From Lachancea mirantina (lineage: Eukaryota > Ascomycota > Saccharomycetes > Saccharomycetales > Saccharomycetaceae), in NCBI GenBank assembly GCA_900074745.1, contig LT598469.1, positions 744,001 through 808,000 on the forward strand: a stretch of DNA of 64,000 nucleotides, in the 5' to 3' direction. The notes beneath the pieces were generated by a model. The model worked only from the letters and a program-made list of their open reading frames with translations. It did not search any database and was not told where the DNA came from. Position numbers and translations under genes: made by a program. This document shows positions 46,239-57,347 of this stretch, in pieces (the first letter of the stretch is position 1; each line of letters starts with the position of its first letter).

Positions 46239-48584
46239 ATGGAGCGAAGTATGGATCCTTCGCTTACTTCTCACGATGAAGTTCAGCCGCTTTTAGCTCC
46301 CAATAGTCGCCGAAGAGGAGATTCAGTGGCGTCTTTTATCAGTCGAGGCAGGGCTAATACCGTTAATAGCCTCAAATCAGGGTACGAGACGGTGAAAAGA
46401 CATAAAGTACAGTTCTTAACCTGTCTTTTTGGTGCAATATTTCTATATTTGGGTTTTACTTTGGCATTTCTCCCAAGAACATCTCTCTCAAGAGACCTCA
46501 GGAGGCTTCATTTCAGCAGTTACACTAAAGCGGAAGCTTATAGGGTATACCTAGAAGCCTTAACCGAAAAAAATGAATTGAAAAAACACTTGCGGAATTA
46601 CACGGCCCATCGTCACCTGTCTGGAGATGAGCGTGTTTTTCAATACACCTTTGATACGCTAAAATCTTATGGTTTTAGCCCATCAGTCGAGAAATATTAC
46701 CCATGGCTTAATGAGCCCATCGACACGGAAATATCACTTTGGGAGAATGGACAACTGAAACTATCTGCTAGCAAAATGGAGGACCCTCTAGATGAGGATC
46801 CTTCGTCACAAGCGGGAGACTCGGTGCCTGCATTTCACGGCTACTCGGCGAATGGAGATGTCACTGCCAGATTTGTGTTCTGCAATTATGGGCGCCTCGA
46901 CGATTATAAATTTATGGAGAACCAAGGAATTGAATTAGAGGGCAAGGTACATATTATAAGATACGGTTCGATGTTTAGGGGGCTAAAGGTCAAGAACGCT
47001 GAAGCGCATGGGGCCGCTGCTGTGATTCTTTACACCGACCCTTTTGATGACGGCGAAATGACTGTCAAAAATGGGCACAAAGCTTATCCAGAAGGGCCTG
47101 CGAGGAATCCCAGCGGTATTCAAAGAGGTTCTGTTGAGTTTTTTACGGAAAGCCCCGGCGACCCTACTACGCCAGGGTATGCATCGAAGTCCCGCAGCAT
47201 GCGTAGAGACTCGCCTGCGGGGAGGGTACCGGGAATTCCTTCTGTACCGATGAGCGCGCGGGATGCGTCGAAAATCCTTGTCTATTTGAACGAACAGGGT
47301 GTGCGCATTGGCAAGGGAGGTGACATTCAGAATTTTGATTACTTTACTGGACCCTCTCAAGAGAATGTAAAGATAAGGGTGTACAACGAGCAAAAATACG
47401 AAATTAAGGAAACGAAGGATATTATTGTGGAGATTCCAGGTATTTTGAGGGGAAGTTCTGTGATTATTGGCAATCACAGAGACTCGTGGACTGTTGGAGG
47501 CGCTGGCGACCCAAATAGTGGAAGTTCGATTTTATTGGAGATCGCGCGCGGTTTAGATGAGCTGCGTTCTAAGGGCTGGAAACCTTTGCGAACTATAAAG
47601 CTGATAAGCTGGGATGCAGAGGAGCCCGCCATGATTGGATCGACAGAATATGGTGAAGATCACGCAGACAAATTAAAGAAGGAAGTTTTGGCTTATTTTA
47701 ATCTTGATACAGCGGTTAGTGGATGGAAATTCACATGCGAAGCTAACCCATTGTTGGCGAATCTGCTTAGAAAGGCTGCTCATCTTACACCATTCTCACA
47801 TCAGCCTGAGCATACGCTTTACGATTATTGGCTGGATCAATCAAGTGCAGAAGTTGGAATTTTGGGTTCAGGCACTGATTTTGCTGTGTTTCAGAATCAC
47901 TTGGGGATTCCCTCCGTTAACATAAAGTTTGAAGACAATAAAGTGTCGGATGCGGTTTACCAATACCATACCAACTACGATTCTTACACTTGGATGGAAA
48001 AGTTTGTAGATCCCGAGTATGATCTGCATAACACCTTGGCCATGTTTGTTGGTCTTTCTGCGTTGATGTTGACGGAAAATGAGCTTGTATCTTTCCAGTC
48101 AACACCTTACGTGCAACTTATCAAGAACTATTTTGACAGATGGCATACGCTTCTATTGGAGACTTTCAAATCGCAGTCAAACGTCATTAAGAAAGCTTCA
48201 AATGTTTCTGAACTGTTAAGCTACCTCGCTTTTAACATTACAGGACCTTTTGACGACCACTTGGCCCATTTGAGGCAACAGACAACTACTGACTACCCGT
48301 TCTGGTCATTTTACAAGAAAATTGGCATTTATCTAAGATTGTCGGGCATAAACAAGAGATTAAAAACGCTAGACCGTTTGTTCTTGACCGAAATGGGACT
48401 TAAGGATCGAGAATGGATGAAGCATGCTATTTTCGGGCCCGATAAGTTCGAAGGCTATATTGGGGATGTTCTGCCAGGTTTGCACGAAGCCATTTTATCG
48501 CGAGATGAAGCAGAGGCTGAAAAATGGCTAGAAATTCTGGAATACCAGATTTCAAAAATGATCAAGCTACTGACGCTAGATTGA
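46239..48584 (+). CDS. VPS70: Vps70, M28 carboxypeptidase II/transferrin-receptor-like membrane protein
   Basis: A type II membrane protein similar to glutamate carboxypeptidase II; S. cerevisiae Vps70 (YJR126C, about 811 aa) takes part in vacuolar protein sorting. Here 781 aa. The cytoplasmic N terminus (about 1-55) carries a dileucine-like acidic stretch (EVQPLLAP), then one membrane helix (about 57-77), a PA domain (about 200-290), the M28 peptidase domain and the helical dimerisation domain. The zinc ligands seem intact: NHRDSW near 412, GDP near 421, SWDAEEPAM near 456 with the catalytic Glu, NLDTAV near 488, and YHTNYDSY near 577. The intact site suggests real peptidase activity; the substrate is unknown. 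Confidence 0.92.
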   Translation: MERSMDPSLTSHDEVQPLLAPNSRRRGDSVASFISRGRANTVNSLKSGYETVKRHKVQFLTCLFGAIFLYLGFTLAFLPRTSLSRDLRRLHFSSYTKAEAYRVYLEALTEKNELKKHLRNYTAHRHLSGDERVFQYTFDTLKSYGFSPSVEKYYPWLNEPIDTEISLWENGQLKLSASKMEDPLDEDPSSQAGDSVPAFHGYSANGDVTARFVFCNYGRLDDYKFMENQGIELEGKVHIIRYGSMFRGLKVKNAEAHGAAAVILYTDPFDDGEMTVKNGHKAYPEGPARNPSGIQRGSVEFFTESPGDPTTPGYASKSRSMRRDSPAGRVPGIPSVPMSARDASKILVYLNEQGVRIGKGGDIQNFDYFTGPSQENVKIRVYNEQKYEIKETKDIIVEIPGILRGSSVIIGNHRDSWTVGGAGDPNSGSSILLEIARGLDELRSKGWKPLRTIKLISWDAEEPAMIGSTEYGEDHADKLKKEVLAYFNLDTAVSGWKFTCEANPLLANLLRKAAHLTPFSHQPEHTLYDYWLDQSSAEVGILGSGTDFAVFQNHLGIPSVNIKFEDNKVSDAVYQYHTNYDSYTWMEKFVDPEYDLHNTLAMFVGLSALMLTENELVSFQSTPYVQLIKNYFDRWHTLLLETFKSQSNVIKKASNVSELLSYLAFNITGPFDDHLAHLRQQTTTDYPFWSFYKKIGIYLRLSGINKRLKTLDRLFLTEMGLKDREWMKHAIFGPDKFEGYIGDVLPGLHEAILSRDEAEAEKWLEILEYQISKMIKLLTLD

Positions 48585-48915
48585 CGACGAAATTCTGAAA
48601 TCACCTGCCCAGAAGTCGTAGTAATTGGAAAGGCCTTGTGGGCTAGCGGGTTACGGAATTGAGAATCCAAAAAAGAGACAAGATAAAAATTTGAGACTAA
48701 GCAAATTTGACACTGAGCAATTCAGAAATTAGAAACTGGTTTCAAAAGTCCCCATTGACACCGACTTGGTCCTCCTACTGAAGGCCAAATTTCGTAGTTT
48801 AGAGATTATGACCTTTTCGACTTTTGACACCTGAAGAATATAAAAAAAATAGAAAAAGCTGTCTTATTCTGACATGTTGACAGTAACCACAATTGATCGA
48901 GGATCCATTAATAAC
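48585..48915. other. Intergenic VPS70-CPR3
   Basis: About 330 bases, AT-rich, with no gene. Contains the CPR3 promoter and the alternative upstream ATG at 48874. Confidence 0.4.
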
Positions 48916-49473
48916 ATGCTAGCCTCTATTAAACGTTCCGCTGCAACTCAATCGCGTCTATTTTCCTCTACAGCTGCAAAGCTTGGTACCAAGGTCTTTT
49001 TCGACACCTCAATTGACGGTGCCAAGCAAAAGCGAATTGAGTTTGAACTATATGACGAAGTAGTTCCAAAGACAACCGAAAACTTCAGAGCCCTTTGTAC
49101 TGGTGAGAAAGGCTTCGGATATCGTGGTGTGCCCTTCCACAGAGTCATTCCCAACTTTATGTTGCAAGGTGGTGACACCGACTTGACTAACGGATACGGT
49201 GGGAAATCCATCTACGGGAGCAAATTTCAAGACGAAAATTTTGTGAAGAAACACGACAAAGCCGGTCTTCTATCGATGGCCAATGCGGGGCCAAACACCA
49301 ACGGCTCTCAGTTCTTTATCACCACGGTTCCATGCCCTTGGCTAGACGGCAACCACGTCGTATTCGGTGAGGTGACTGACGGTATGGACGTTGTCAAGAC
49401 CATTGAGTCCTACGGAACCATGTCGGGCAAGCCACGCGCTAGGATCGTCATCGAAGAAGCTGGTCAGGTTTGA
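48916..49473 (+). CDS. CPR3: Mitochondrial cyclophilin Cpr3
   Basis: A peptidyl-prolyl cis-trans isomerase of the mitochondrial matrix. The protein is 185 aa from the ATG at 48916, against about 182 in S. cerevisiae (YML078W). The presequence [18 protein letters not shown] is basic and hydroxylated. The cyclophilin domain includes the catalytic [14 protein letters not shown] (near residue 80) and [15 protein letters not shown] near 126. An in-frame ATG at 48874 would add 14 residues with two acids, less suited to a presequence, so the second ATG was preferred; the first remains possible. Confidence 0.95.
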   Translation: MLASIKRSAATQSRLFSSTAAKLGTKVFFDTSIDGAKQKRIEFELYDEVVPKTTENFRALCTGEKGFGYRGVPFHRVIPNFMLQGGDTDLTNGYGGKSIYGSKFQDENFVKKHDKAGLLSMANAGPNTNGSQFFITTVPCPWLDGNHVVFGEVTDGMDVVKTIESYGTMSGKPRARIVIEEAGQV

Positions 49474-49531
49474 GCTACTAAGAGAGTGTTGATTTTTAAA
49501 AGCTCTTACATGTAACTTCATCAACTCGGGG

Positions 49532-49539
49532 TCACGTGA
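49532..49539. promoter_or_regulatory. TCACGTGA upstream of ENT3
   Basis: A perfect Cbf1-type palindrome about 118 bases before the ENT3 ATG. Confidence 0.5.
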
Positions 49540-49656
49540 TTTTACTTCAACCGAGTTCTTTTAAGTAAATAAGTTTATCAGGAAGACATCCCAATTATCA
49601 CGGCTTTCAAGGCAACGACGGACCGATACGATAACAGGGGCAGTTACCGGGGTGTG

Positions 49657-50841
49657 ATGAGCATAGAGAACAATTTGAGTAAGCTGTCATTGTACGACGC
49701 CAAAAAGTATTTCCGTCGGGCTCAAAATGTGGTATTTAACTATACGGAAATGGAAAGTAAAGTGAGAGAAGCGACGAACAACGAGCCGTGGGGAGCGTCG
49801 TCTACGTTGATGGAACAGATTTCACAGGGCACTTATAATTACCGGGAACGTGAAGAGATCTTGGGGATGGTTTTTAGACGGTTCACGGAGAAGACTTCCA
49901 GTGAATGGCGACAAATCTACAAAGGTTTGCAATTACTAGAGTACCTGATTAGACATGGGTCTGAAAAATTCATCGACGATACGCGCGCGAATCTCTCATT
50001 GATTAAAATGTTGGAATCGTTCCACTACATCGACTCTCAGGGCCGGGATCAAGGAATCAACGTGCGCAATCGCGCCCAGGCCCTGGTGAAGCTTCTCGCC
50101 GACGACAGTGAGATCCGTAATCAGCGCAAAAAAGCTCGCGAAACGGCCAAAAAATACAAAGGTGTTGCCGGTGGTGCGCCCTCTTCATATTTGCCCGCTT
50201 CTGCTATCAACACGTATGCGGGATTCGGGCGTTCCGGTATTCACGGTATTTCCGTGAGCGCTGACTACGACAGCGATGAGGAAGTTGAGACGCCTCAAGC
50301 TGGTGGATTCCATGACAATGAGGCTACGGACATGCAAGAGTTCGGTGCGAAAGACGACTCTGTGCCCACAGTGCATTCTGCCGGCTTCGAGGGAAATGAC
50401 GATGATGACGACGAGTTTGCCGATTTTCAGTCGGCTGTTCCGATCACTGCCTCAACTGGGACTTCCGCTGGTCCTGGAACTAGCAACGGTACAAATTTGC
50501 TAGCGGATTTATATTCCGCTGGTCCTGTAGTATCGTCGGCTCCAACTACGCAGTCTAGTTTTGCTAGTGGAGTCACGCCTGCTATTCAGGCAAGCTCTCA
50601 AAGTCAGGCAGATCCATTCAGCTCCCTCTTCTCGAGTGCCAAAAGTCAACCTAGCTCTTATTTGTCTACCAAGACGACTGTGACACCCACCAGCCAAAAC
50701 AAAACCACCCAGAAAGAAACCGTTCCGAAACATAACCCAGAATCTGATGATGGTGATGACGATGAATTCGGTGACTTGGCAGCAGCGCCCCAATCTAATT
50801 CAACTTCTCATGCCCAGGAGCCTGACCTATTGAGCTTCTAG
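49657..50841 (+). CDS. ENT3: Epsin-like clathrin adaptor Ent3
   Basis: An ENTH-domain adaptor that works with clathrin, Gga proteins and AP-1 in transport between Golgi and endosomes. The protein is 394 aa from the ATG at 49657 (a GTG one codon upstream was rejected), against about 408 in S. cerevisiae (YJR125C). The ENTH domain spans about 20-150, with ATNNEPWGASSTLM, GTYNYREREEILGMVFRRF and YIDSQGRDQGINVR. The rest is disordered, with acidic-phenylalanine adaptor-binding motifs DDDEFADFQSAVP near 250 and DDDEFGDL near 368. The C-terminal D-L-L-S-F is identical to S. cerevisiae and is a clathrin-box-like end. Confidence 0.95.
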   Translation: MSIENNLSKLSLYDAKKYFRRAQNVVFNYTEMESKVREATNNEPWGASSTLMEQISQGTYNYREREEILGMVFRRFTEKTSSEWRQIYKGLQLLEYLIRHGSEKFIDDTRANLSLIKMLESFHYIDSQGRDQGINVRNRAQALVKLLADDSEIRNQRKKARETAKKYKGVAGGAPSSYLPASAINTYAGFGRSGIHGISVSADYDSDEEVETPQAGGFHDNEATDMQEFGAKDDSVPTVHSAGFEGNDDDDDEFADFQSAVPITASTGTSAGPGTSNGTNLLADLYSAGPVVSSAPTTQSSFASGVTPAIQASSQSQADPFSSLFSSAKSQPSSYLSTKTTVTPTSQNKTTQKETVPKHNPESDDGDDDEFGDLAAAPQSNSTSHAQEPDLLSF

Positions 50842-50971
50842 CTCAACAGATCATTGTTTACGGAAAGTCTGATTATATTGAATCTTTGGCTTTCTCTTGA
50901 AAGCTGTTAGAACTAGCTTGCATTTTTGACGTTTGAGGGAAATCAAAAGCCGATTGAGAGTTCCGAAGACA

Positions 50972-51532
50972 ATGGCAATCTATTCGTTTTGGATCTTTGA
51001 CAGGCATTGTATGTTTTACAATCAAAGCTTGTGCTATGTCATCATATTTGTTCAATTCTTTAATAGTGTATTCTAACATTACAATTTAGGCAATTGTATA
51101 TTTGACAGAGAATGGACACTCAAGGCAAAACAGTCTAGTGGAGTCGTGAACTCCAAACAGAATGAAGATACGGCGAAGCTTTTGTTTGGCATGATTTTTT
51201 CATTGAAATCCATATGCCGGAAACTTGGCAATGAAGACGTTAGCAACGAGATCAGGACCATAGCAACAGGGAAATACAGGGTGCATGTTTTGACAACTGC
51301 GTCAGGATTGTGGTTGGTATTACTTACAGATGTGCAGCAAAAGAATGTCAGCGAGGTACTTCATCACCTTTACGGTGAAATTTATGTGCCTAGTGTAGCC
51401 GAGAATTGGCTATCTCCAATTGATTTTGCAGAGAAAGAAGAGGAGAAGATGGGTCAAGGTTTCAGGAAAATTCAAAATCGTTATTTTTTGCGTGCCGTGG
51501 AACAATATTTGAGTCCCATGGTTTCACGCTAA
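50972..51532 (+). CDS. BET5: TRAPP complex subunit Bet5 (spliced)
   Basis: A core TRAPP subunit (TRAPPC1 type, longin fold), part of the exchange factor for Ypt1 in ER-to-Golgi traffic. Exon 1 is 50972-51008 and exon 2 is 51090-51532; the spliced protein is 159 aa, equal to S. cerevisiae Bet5 (YML077W). Splicing gives MAIYSFWIFDRHCNCIFDR, which matches the S. cerevisiae N terminus almost exactly; without it the protein would lack its first longin strand. Other conserved parts: NSKQNEDTAKLLFGMIFSL near 37 and GKYRVHVLTTASGLWLVLL near 71. S. cerevisiae BET5 has no intron that I know. The gene is convergent with WAR1, the stops 17 bases apart. Confidence 0.96.
51009..51089 (+). other. BET5: BET5 intron (81 bases)
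   Basis: Donor GTATGT at 51009, branch-like TTCTAAC at 51071-51077 and acceptor TTTAG ending at 51089. It is phase 1, splitting the Cys13 codon. The branch differs from the canonical TACTAAC by one base. Confidence 0.92.
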
Positions 51533-51549
51533 AGGCTTTTATAAGGCCA

Positions 51550-53727
51550 TCATGCATTCGAAAGAAAAACGTCTGCCCAAAACTCGTCGTTTAAGGTATT
51601 AAATCCCAATTCAAGGGAATCCCAATCTGCCAGGTATCCCGCTAAATCATCCAATTCTTGCTCTTGAGGTTGAAGTGGGTTGTTCATTGCAACTGATTTG
51701 GGAGGAGGCGAAGGATTTAGTAAAACATTGACGGAGTTTTGAAACTGCACGTCAGGAACTTGAGTGTTCACAATTTTATTGGTCTCTTTCAAGTTTGCTT
51801 GCTGGTTTTTGTCAACGAATGACATTAATTTGTTTGCATACATTTGAATGAACAGTGCCACGACGTATCTCATCTTGGTGAGAAAATTGTTGAAAGGATA
51901 TAGTTGCGCACTTCGGTCGAGTAATTCTGATACCTGCTGGACTAGACTTAACGATTTGCTTGTGCTGTGCTTGAGGGCTGAAAAAGCCGGCACTGTGATA
52001 GTGATGTACCTAAGCCTCACAAGAAGCATTCCCACTGTGTATATTATTCTAGAAATATGAAATAAAGGCAGCGATGAAATTAAATCAGGGGTAAGCTGCA
52101 TGAACTCGTATAAGGCTGACATGCAAGATTCCCAAAAGCGTCTGAAAGCTGCAATTAGCTTCGGAGAAGATTCCTCTCGGTTAATTTTGTCCACTGATTT
52201 TGGCATCAAGCTGGTAAAGATCCAGTCATGTAAGTAAGCATCCACTGAATAATAGAAAGCCAGAGCGCGATGTCTTTCAGAGGGTATTCCTTTAAAAACG
52301 TCTTTTAGATCTGCCTCAAGCCGGTGTATAATTTGCTCCTTTTTGGGGGATATAACAAAGATTCGATTTTCGTTCTCGTCTTCTTCAGCTTCATGTAGTT
52401 TGATGTGAATTATCTCCAGTACGTGATTCAATTTCGCGAACGTTATTAAGATTTCATCTGCGGCATGCACATGAACCAAATAATGTGTCGATGCGGCCTC
52501 AATAAGGGCGTTGTAAGCAATTTCTTGCATGGGCCCCCATTTGTTTTGAATAGACTGTTTCAGATAAATGTTTATGTTGATCGCCGACATGTAAGCCAAC
52601 AGCACCAACCGAGCATACTCCTGGTTTTTCGAAAAAAATTGGCGATACATTTCTTGTTCTCTATCACTTCTGTCACTTGCATTTAAAGTGGGTAAGAATC
52701 GCGGCCTCACGGACGGTAACAACTCGCGAACCAAAGAGCAGCAGATGTAGTTGAACAGATGAAATCGCGACTTATTGGATGACTCGGGTAAGTTATACCA
52801 AAAGCACATCACTAGCAAGCATCGGAGCATCTCTAAAGAGGTTTCACCAACCCGCAAAAGCGCGTTCGACACAAGAGCTAGAGCGTAGTCGTCAATTCTA
52901 ATATTTTTCTCGACGGTACTTTGGTCTTCATTGAGCATGGCGGATACGACACACATGATTGTAGCAAACAGTATAGGCTCGTGAGTCTTGAGATCATCAA
53001 GTGTCTGATTCTCCGGAATTTTGACAAACGGTAATCGATGCCTCTTTGAAATCTCTGACCGGTAAAGGTCTAAGCGAAACTGGGCCTCATGGTATGTGAT
53101 AATTCCCTGTTCTATAAGATCGCCTTTTCGTGACATAACATCACTGCTTTTGATTATCTCGCTCCATTTGTTGTTAAGTGTAGTTAATTGGGTTAAGAGT
53201 ATGTCGAGCTTCTCTCGCTGAGAAGACAGCAGACCTTGTAGCTCGAAATAGAGCCATGAAGATGATGAGTCCGTCGTAAGTCCGTTCCTGTTGACTTCAG
53301 TCGTGTTCATCCAAATTTGTGAAGTTGCCTCGTGAGAATGTGAACCGTGTGGCGAAGACACTAAACCATGTGGAGCAGGAGTGCTTTTGGATGAGCCACT
53401 TGATTTTACAAATTCACCCTCATGCTTGCGACGACGTGTCCGTCGCGACAAATCAAACGTGCACAATTTGTTTCTCTTGGCGCAGCGAACGCAAGCCTTG
53501 CCATATATGTCACGGGGATCTAACGGTACACACTTAGCCTTTTGGGCATGACAGTTTGTACATGCAAAAGTATTTCTCTTCTGTTTCCCGCTCGTGCACA
53601 TATCCAAGGTAGTTGGCTCTCGAACTCTGGGGTCATCAAGAGGAACCCCGATGACTAACGCATTGAGGCGTTCTAGACCCTTGCCCTTGCATTGAACGTT
53701 TGTATCTCTCGGAGGTGCTCCAGACAT
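51550..53727 (-). CDS. WAR1: Zn2Cys6 transcription factor War1
   Basis: A zinc-cluster activator; S. cerevisiae War1 (YML076C) switches on the PDR12 pump in response to weak organic acids. Here 725 aa, against about 944 in S. cerevisiae. The binuclear zinc cluster lies near residues 55-90: six cysteines in ACTNCHAQKAKC...KACVRCAKRNKLCTFDL, followed by the basic RRTRRRK. A coiled-coil-like stretch (near 165-195) may mediate dimerisation, and the rest is the helical middle homology region with an acidic C-terminal end. The identification rests on the cluster sequence and on the position between BET5 and HMG1, the same as in S. cerevisiae. Confidence 0.88.
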   Translation of the reverse strand: MSGAPPRDTNVQCKGKGLERLNALVIGVPLDDPRVREPTTLDMCTSGKQKRNTFACTNCHAQKAKCVPLDPRDIYGKACVRCAKRNKLCTFDLSRRTRRRKHEGEFVKSSGSSKSTPAPHGLVSSPHGSHSHEATSQIWMNTTEVNRNGLTTDSSSSWLYFELQGLLSSQREKLDILLTQLTTLNNKWSEIIKSSDVMSRKGDLIEQGIITYHEAQFRLDLYRSEISKRHRLPFVKIPENQTLDDLKTHEPILFATIMCVVSAMLNEDQSTVEKNIRIDDYALALVSNALLRVGETSLEMLRCLLVMCFWYNLPESSNKSRFHLFNYICCSLVRELLPSVRPRFLPTLNASDRSDREQEMYRQFFSKNQEYARLVLLAYMSAININIYLKQSIQNKWGPMQEIAYNALIEAASTHYLVHVHAADEILITFAKLNHVLEIIHIKLHEAEEDENENRIFVISPKKEQIIHRLEADLKDVFKGIPSERHRALAFYYSVDAYLHDWIFTSLMPKSVDKINREESSPKLIAAFRRFWESCMSALYEFMQLTPDLISSLPLFHISRIIYTVGMLLVRLRYITITVPAFSALKHSTSKSLSLVQQVSELLDRSAQLYPFNNFLTKMRYVVALFIQMYANKLMSFVDKNQQANLKETNKIVNTQVPDVQFQNSVNVLLNPSPPPKSVAMNNPLQPQEQELDDLAGYLADWDSLELGFNTLNDEFWADVFLSNA

Positions 53728-54191
53728 TAACAGGTAAAAAGCTCACACTACGTCTATACCCCTGAGTTCTCTTGAGCGAACGATACCGTCCAATTATGGC
53801 CATCAATCAGACCCTTTGACTAATCAATCTAGGTTAATAAAAGTCGAGATGGACTCTTCAACACTTCCTAATATCTGATCCCGTGACCTCTCTGAATATG
53901 CATGATATAGGGTTTCTTCAACGTCCATCTGCATGAGTCAAAGGCCGAGAGCGTGCCTTTGAAGCGAGTGTTCGCCGGGACTAACAAGATTAAGGAAAGC
54001 ATCACAGCACCACCAGAAGACAGAGGTTTAACCTAGCCTTGAGCTTTGATAGGAAAGGGCGGACATTAGCGAGGCGTTTTAAGTCTCATTATAGTGGTGG
54101 ATATTTAAGTTGCACTTGCACGCTCGCACGGGATCTGGTAAATTTTTATAGTATACAAATTTTGAATGGGATTAAGGGCCATATGCGACCA
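53728..54191. other. Intergenic WAR1-HMG1
   Basis: About 460 bases between the WAR1 start and the HMG1 stop. No gene or clear motif seen. Confidence 0.4.
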
Positions 54192-57100
54192 TTAGGACTT
54201 TATGCAGGTCACAGAACCTTCTTGTAATCTTTTCACATCGGCTGGAGACGAAGTAGCTGGCGAGGAGGTAGCAGCTGAAGGAGCAGGTTTACCCCGATTG
54301 TGGATCATATGACTTTGGACGAGATGGCCCGCAGCAAGAGCAGAGGCCAGCGATAGCTCACCAGCAAGAACGGCAGATGCAACAATCTTGGCAAGCTGGC
54401 GCGCGTTCGTACCTGGAGTGATAGGGTGAGGCCCACGGACACCTAGCAGGTCCAACATGGCAGATTGTGGCTCCAAAATGGTACCTCCGCCGATCGTTCC
54501 GACCTCAATGGAGGGCATCGAGACAGATATTCTTAGGTTGCCGTCTACCTCGCTCATCAACGTGATACAGTTGGAACTTTCAACGTTTTGAGCGGGATCT
54601 TGGCCGAGAGCTAGATATACTGCGGTCACAAGGTTGGCAGCGTGGGCATTGTAGCCTCCAATAGAGCCCGCCATTGCAGAACCTATCAAATTCTTCGTGA
54701 CGTTGAGTTCAATCAGAGCATTAACATCACTTTTCAACACTTTGCGTACAACTTCACCAGGAATTATGGCCTCTGCTACCACGCTCTTACCACGACCTTC
54801 AATCCAGTTGATAGCAGCAGGCTTTTTGTCGGTACAATAATTACCAGAAACAGACACTACTTCCATGTCTGGCCAGCCCAATTCTTCTGTCATCTGCTTC
54901 AGCGAAAACTCAACCCCCTTTGAGATCATGTTCATTCCCATCGCATCACCTGTAGTTGTTCTGAAGCGAATAAATAATAAATTTCCTGCCAGGGCAGTTT
55001 GAATATGTTGCAGCCGCGCAAAACGGGAAGTCGAGTTAAATGCTTTTTTGATTTTGGTCTGGCCCTCTTCGGAGTCGAGCCAAATCTTACACGCACCTGC
55101 TCTGGCGAGAGAAGGAAATCTAACGCATGGTCCCCTGGTCATACCATCTTTTGTTAGGACTGTTGTAACACCTCCTCCGGAGTTAATAGCCTTGCAACCA
55201 CGCATTGCAGATGCAACAAGACATCCTTCAGTAGTGGCCATAGGGATATGGTATGGAACTCCATCAATAACAAGGGGACCAATGACACCAACGGGAAGTG
55301 GCATATAACCAATAACATTCTCACAGCAAGCACCAAAAACTCTATCGTAATCGTAATTTTTCCAAGGTAAACGTTCTGTAGCAAGCACTGGCGCATCAGC
55401 TAAGGCAGCCAAGGCTTTTCTACGGACCAATACAGCACGAGACGTGTTGCCAAGTTGTTTCTCCAACGCATACAGTGGTAACTTGCCTTTAGCGGCAAGA
55501 GACACGACTTCTCTATTCGAAAGTGATGCCGTCTTGCCCCCCTTCATAATTTCAATAAGGGTATCGAGCGGTCTGCTGCTTTCAGCTTCTTCGGCCGTAC
55601 TGCTGTCATCATCTGAGGTGTTGCTATTCGACGCAATTGCGGTGGTTGTTTCAATCGACTCTACGGACGACGACTGGGCACTTTGTGGATTAGATGACTT
55701 TGAAAGAGAATATGCTGAGCCAGCCGAACGTTGGCGTTTGGCGTGTTGTTTTTGTAAGGCACTGGCAGTATACGCGGTGTGGATTCTCGCTGCGTTCAGT
55801 AAGTAAATATTGATTGACGCGCTCACAGCAAGGGCGAAAAGAACGAGCTTACTGATAAATCTGTCACGAATCGAGACGCTGATGTAACTCAAAACAGAGC
55901 GCAAGACGTCTTCGACCTTGAAATAGGCCCTTTTAGGTTGGTAATGCTGAACTGGAAGAACGGAAATGACAAGATCTTGGGCTATGTTGCTGGCAATTTT
56001 GGTTAGTATGGAATCTGGAAGACCAGATTCTGCGCTCTTCCCTGAATATAGCGTTGAGAAAGTAGCGTATGTCCATCTTGCGCCAAAGCTGAAGAAGTTA
56101 AACCCGATGAGGGCAAGGACGACGAACAACTTGCACAAAACAATACTCGTGCTTGATCCTAAACTTGATGGGGAGTTTTTTGTGTCAGCAACTGATACGG
56201 ATTCGGCAGTACTTCTCACAATACCATCCTCTTCTAGCGTCTCTTTAATAATCGTTGAGCGATGGATGATGTTTATTTCAACCTTTAGAGCTAGGACTGC
56301 CGAATAAAATGTACTTGTCAGAAGTAGATCAAAGGTCAAAATTAGTGAGGCCAAAATACAGAAATTTCTCAAGGCATCGAGATGGGAGGCATAAATGGAG
56401 CAACCCAAAAATGCAATTATGCAGAGAAGATAGTCCTGCAGTATACGCCGTCCAACTTCGGACATGGCTTGATAAACAAGCTTATCGGCGGTATGCTTCT
56501 GGCTGAGGCCGTGCTTCTTGAAATGTTCTAAAACAAAGAAAGCCAGTTGAATCTTGTGACTGAATCCAACGATCACCACGACAAAGGGAATACCCTCGAT
56601 GAGGCTCAAAGCGGTGACAGGTCTATCCAGAATGGCTTGACTTACGTAAAGTGCCAAAAAAAGGGCGCTGGTGGAGGAAACAATGGCGGCCAAGGCTAAC
56701 CAGAATTTGGACTTGGTTTTTCTTCTCATGGTGATAAAAAGCCCTGCAATGGTATAGAACATGCCAAGGTACGCCGTGCCGATGATGCAAACATCGAAAA
56801 TCTCTGCATCTTTGATTCTTTCGCTGAGGCTGGTGGCAGCAGACAAAACCTTGTTTTTGATGTCGTGAATTTTGAAATTCGAGGGTCTCAAGCTCCACAC
56901 AGTGTCGCCATCGTCGATCTGGGTGGCCAATTCAATCTCATGTTGAAGTGTGTAAACAGTGTTGTCCTCTCTGTAAATGATGTTGTCGAGAATCGGAAGG
57001 GTCGTAGAATTTTTCAGGTCAAACTCGAGAGGAGCAAGATAATAGTGCTCGGACACAGGAACAGCGACTACATCGTCGTTGCTCATAATGATCCAATCTT

Positions 57101-57347
57101 TTGAAGACCTAGCATGGTAGTAATGAACGCTCTCCTCCAGCAGTCTTTCCGAGTCGTAGTTCCTGGCGAAAATGCTCTTGGAGTCTAAGTTCCACCCATT
57201 GAAGTAGTTTTCAACAACAGACAGGTACGCAACGGCCGTCAACAAGATCGTGGTGAGAATCACATGGATCGGATGTCGCGCTGAGAGCCTGGAAATAAAG
57301 GCAAATGGCCTCACCAGCGGCGCCAACTGCTTGGAAAGCAGATACAT
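54192..57347 (-). CDS. HMG1: HMG-CoA reductase
   Basis: The rate-limiting ER enzyme of the mevalonate and sterol pathway, reducing HMG-CoA to mevalonate with NADPH. The protein is 1051 aa, close to S. cerevisiae Hmg1 (YML075C, 1054) and the single counterpart of HMG1/HMG2. The N-terminal half (about 25-520) has about eight membrane helices with a sterol-sensing domain (about 190-350). A Ser-rich linker follows, then the catalytic domain from about 610, with [16 protein letters not shown] near 684, the catalytic Glu in TTEGCLVAS near 713, Lys in [13 protein letters not shown] near 841, Asp in MSEVDGNLR near 925 and the catalytic His in SHMIHNRGK near 1017. Probably controlled by sterols, as in the family. 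Confidence 0.97.
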   Translation of the reverse strand: MYLLSKQLAPLVRPFAFISRLSARHPIHVILTTILLTAVAYLSVVENYFNGWNLDSKSIFARNYDSERLLEESVHYYHARSSKDWIIMSNDDVVAVPVSEHYYLAPLEFDLKNSTTLPILDNIIYREDNTVYTLQHEIELATQIDDGDTVWSLRPSNFKIHDIKNKVLSAATSLSERIKDAEIFDVCIIGTAYLGMFYTIAGLFITMRRKTKSKFWLALAAIVSSTSALFLALYVSQAILDRPVTALSLIEGIPFVVVIVGFSHKIQLAFFVLEHFKKHGLSQKHTADKLVYQAMSEVGRRILQDYLLCIIAFLGCSIYASHLDALRNFCILASLILTFDLLLTSTFYSAVLALKVEINIIHRSTIIKETLEEDGIVRSTAESVSVADTKNSPSSLGSSTSIVLCKLFVVLALIGFNFFSFGARWTYATFSTLYSGKSAESGLPDSILTKIASNIAQDLVISVLPVQHYQPKRAYFKVEDVLRSVLSYISVSIRDRFISKLVLFALAVSASINIYLLNAARIHTAYTASALQKQHAKRQRSAGSAYSLSKSSNPQSAQSSSVESIETTTAIASNSNTSDDDSSTAEEAESSRPLDTLIEIMKGGKTASLSNREVVSLAAKGKLPLYALEKQLGNTSRAVLVRRKALAALADAPVLATERLPWKNYDYDRVFGACCENVIGYMPLPVGVIGPLVIDGVPYHIPMATTEGCLVASAMRGCKAINSGGGVTTVLTKDGMTRGPCVRFPSLARAGACKIWLDSEEGQTKIKKAFNSTSRFARLQHIQTALAGNLLFIRFRTTTGDAMGMNMISKGVEFSLKQMTEELGWPDMEVVSVSGNYCTDKKPAAINWIEGRGKSVVAEAIIPGEVVRKVLKSDVNALIELNVTKNLIGSAMAGSIGGYNAHAANLVTAVYLALGQDPAQNVESSNCITLMSEVDGNLRISVSMPSIEVGTIGGGTILEPQSAMLDLLGVRGPHPITPGTNARQLAKIVASAVLAGELSLASALAAGHLVQSHMIHNRGKPAPSAATSSPATSSPADVKRLQEGSVTCIKS

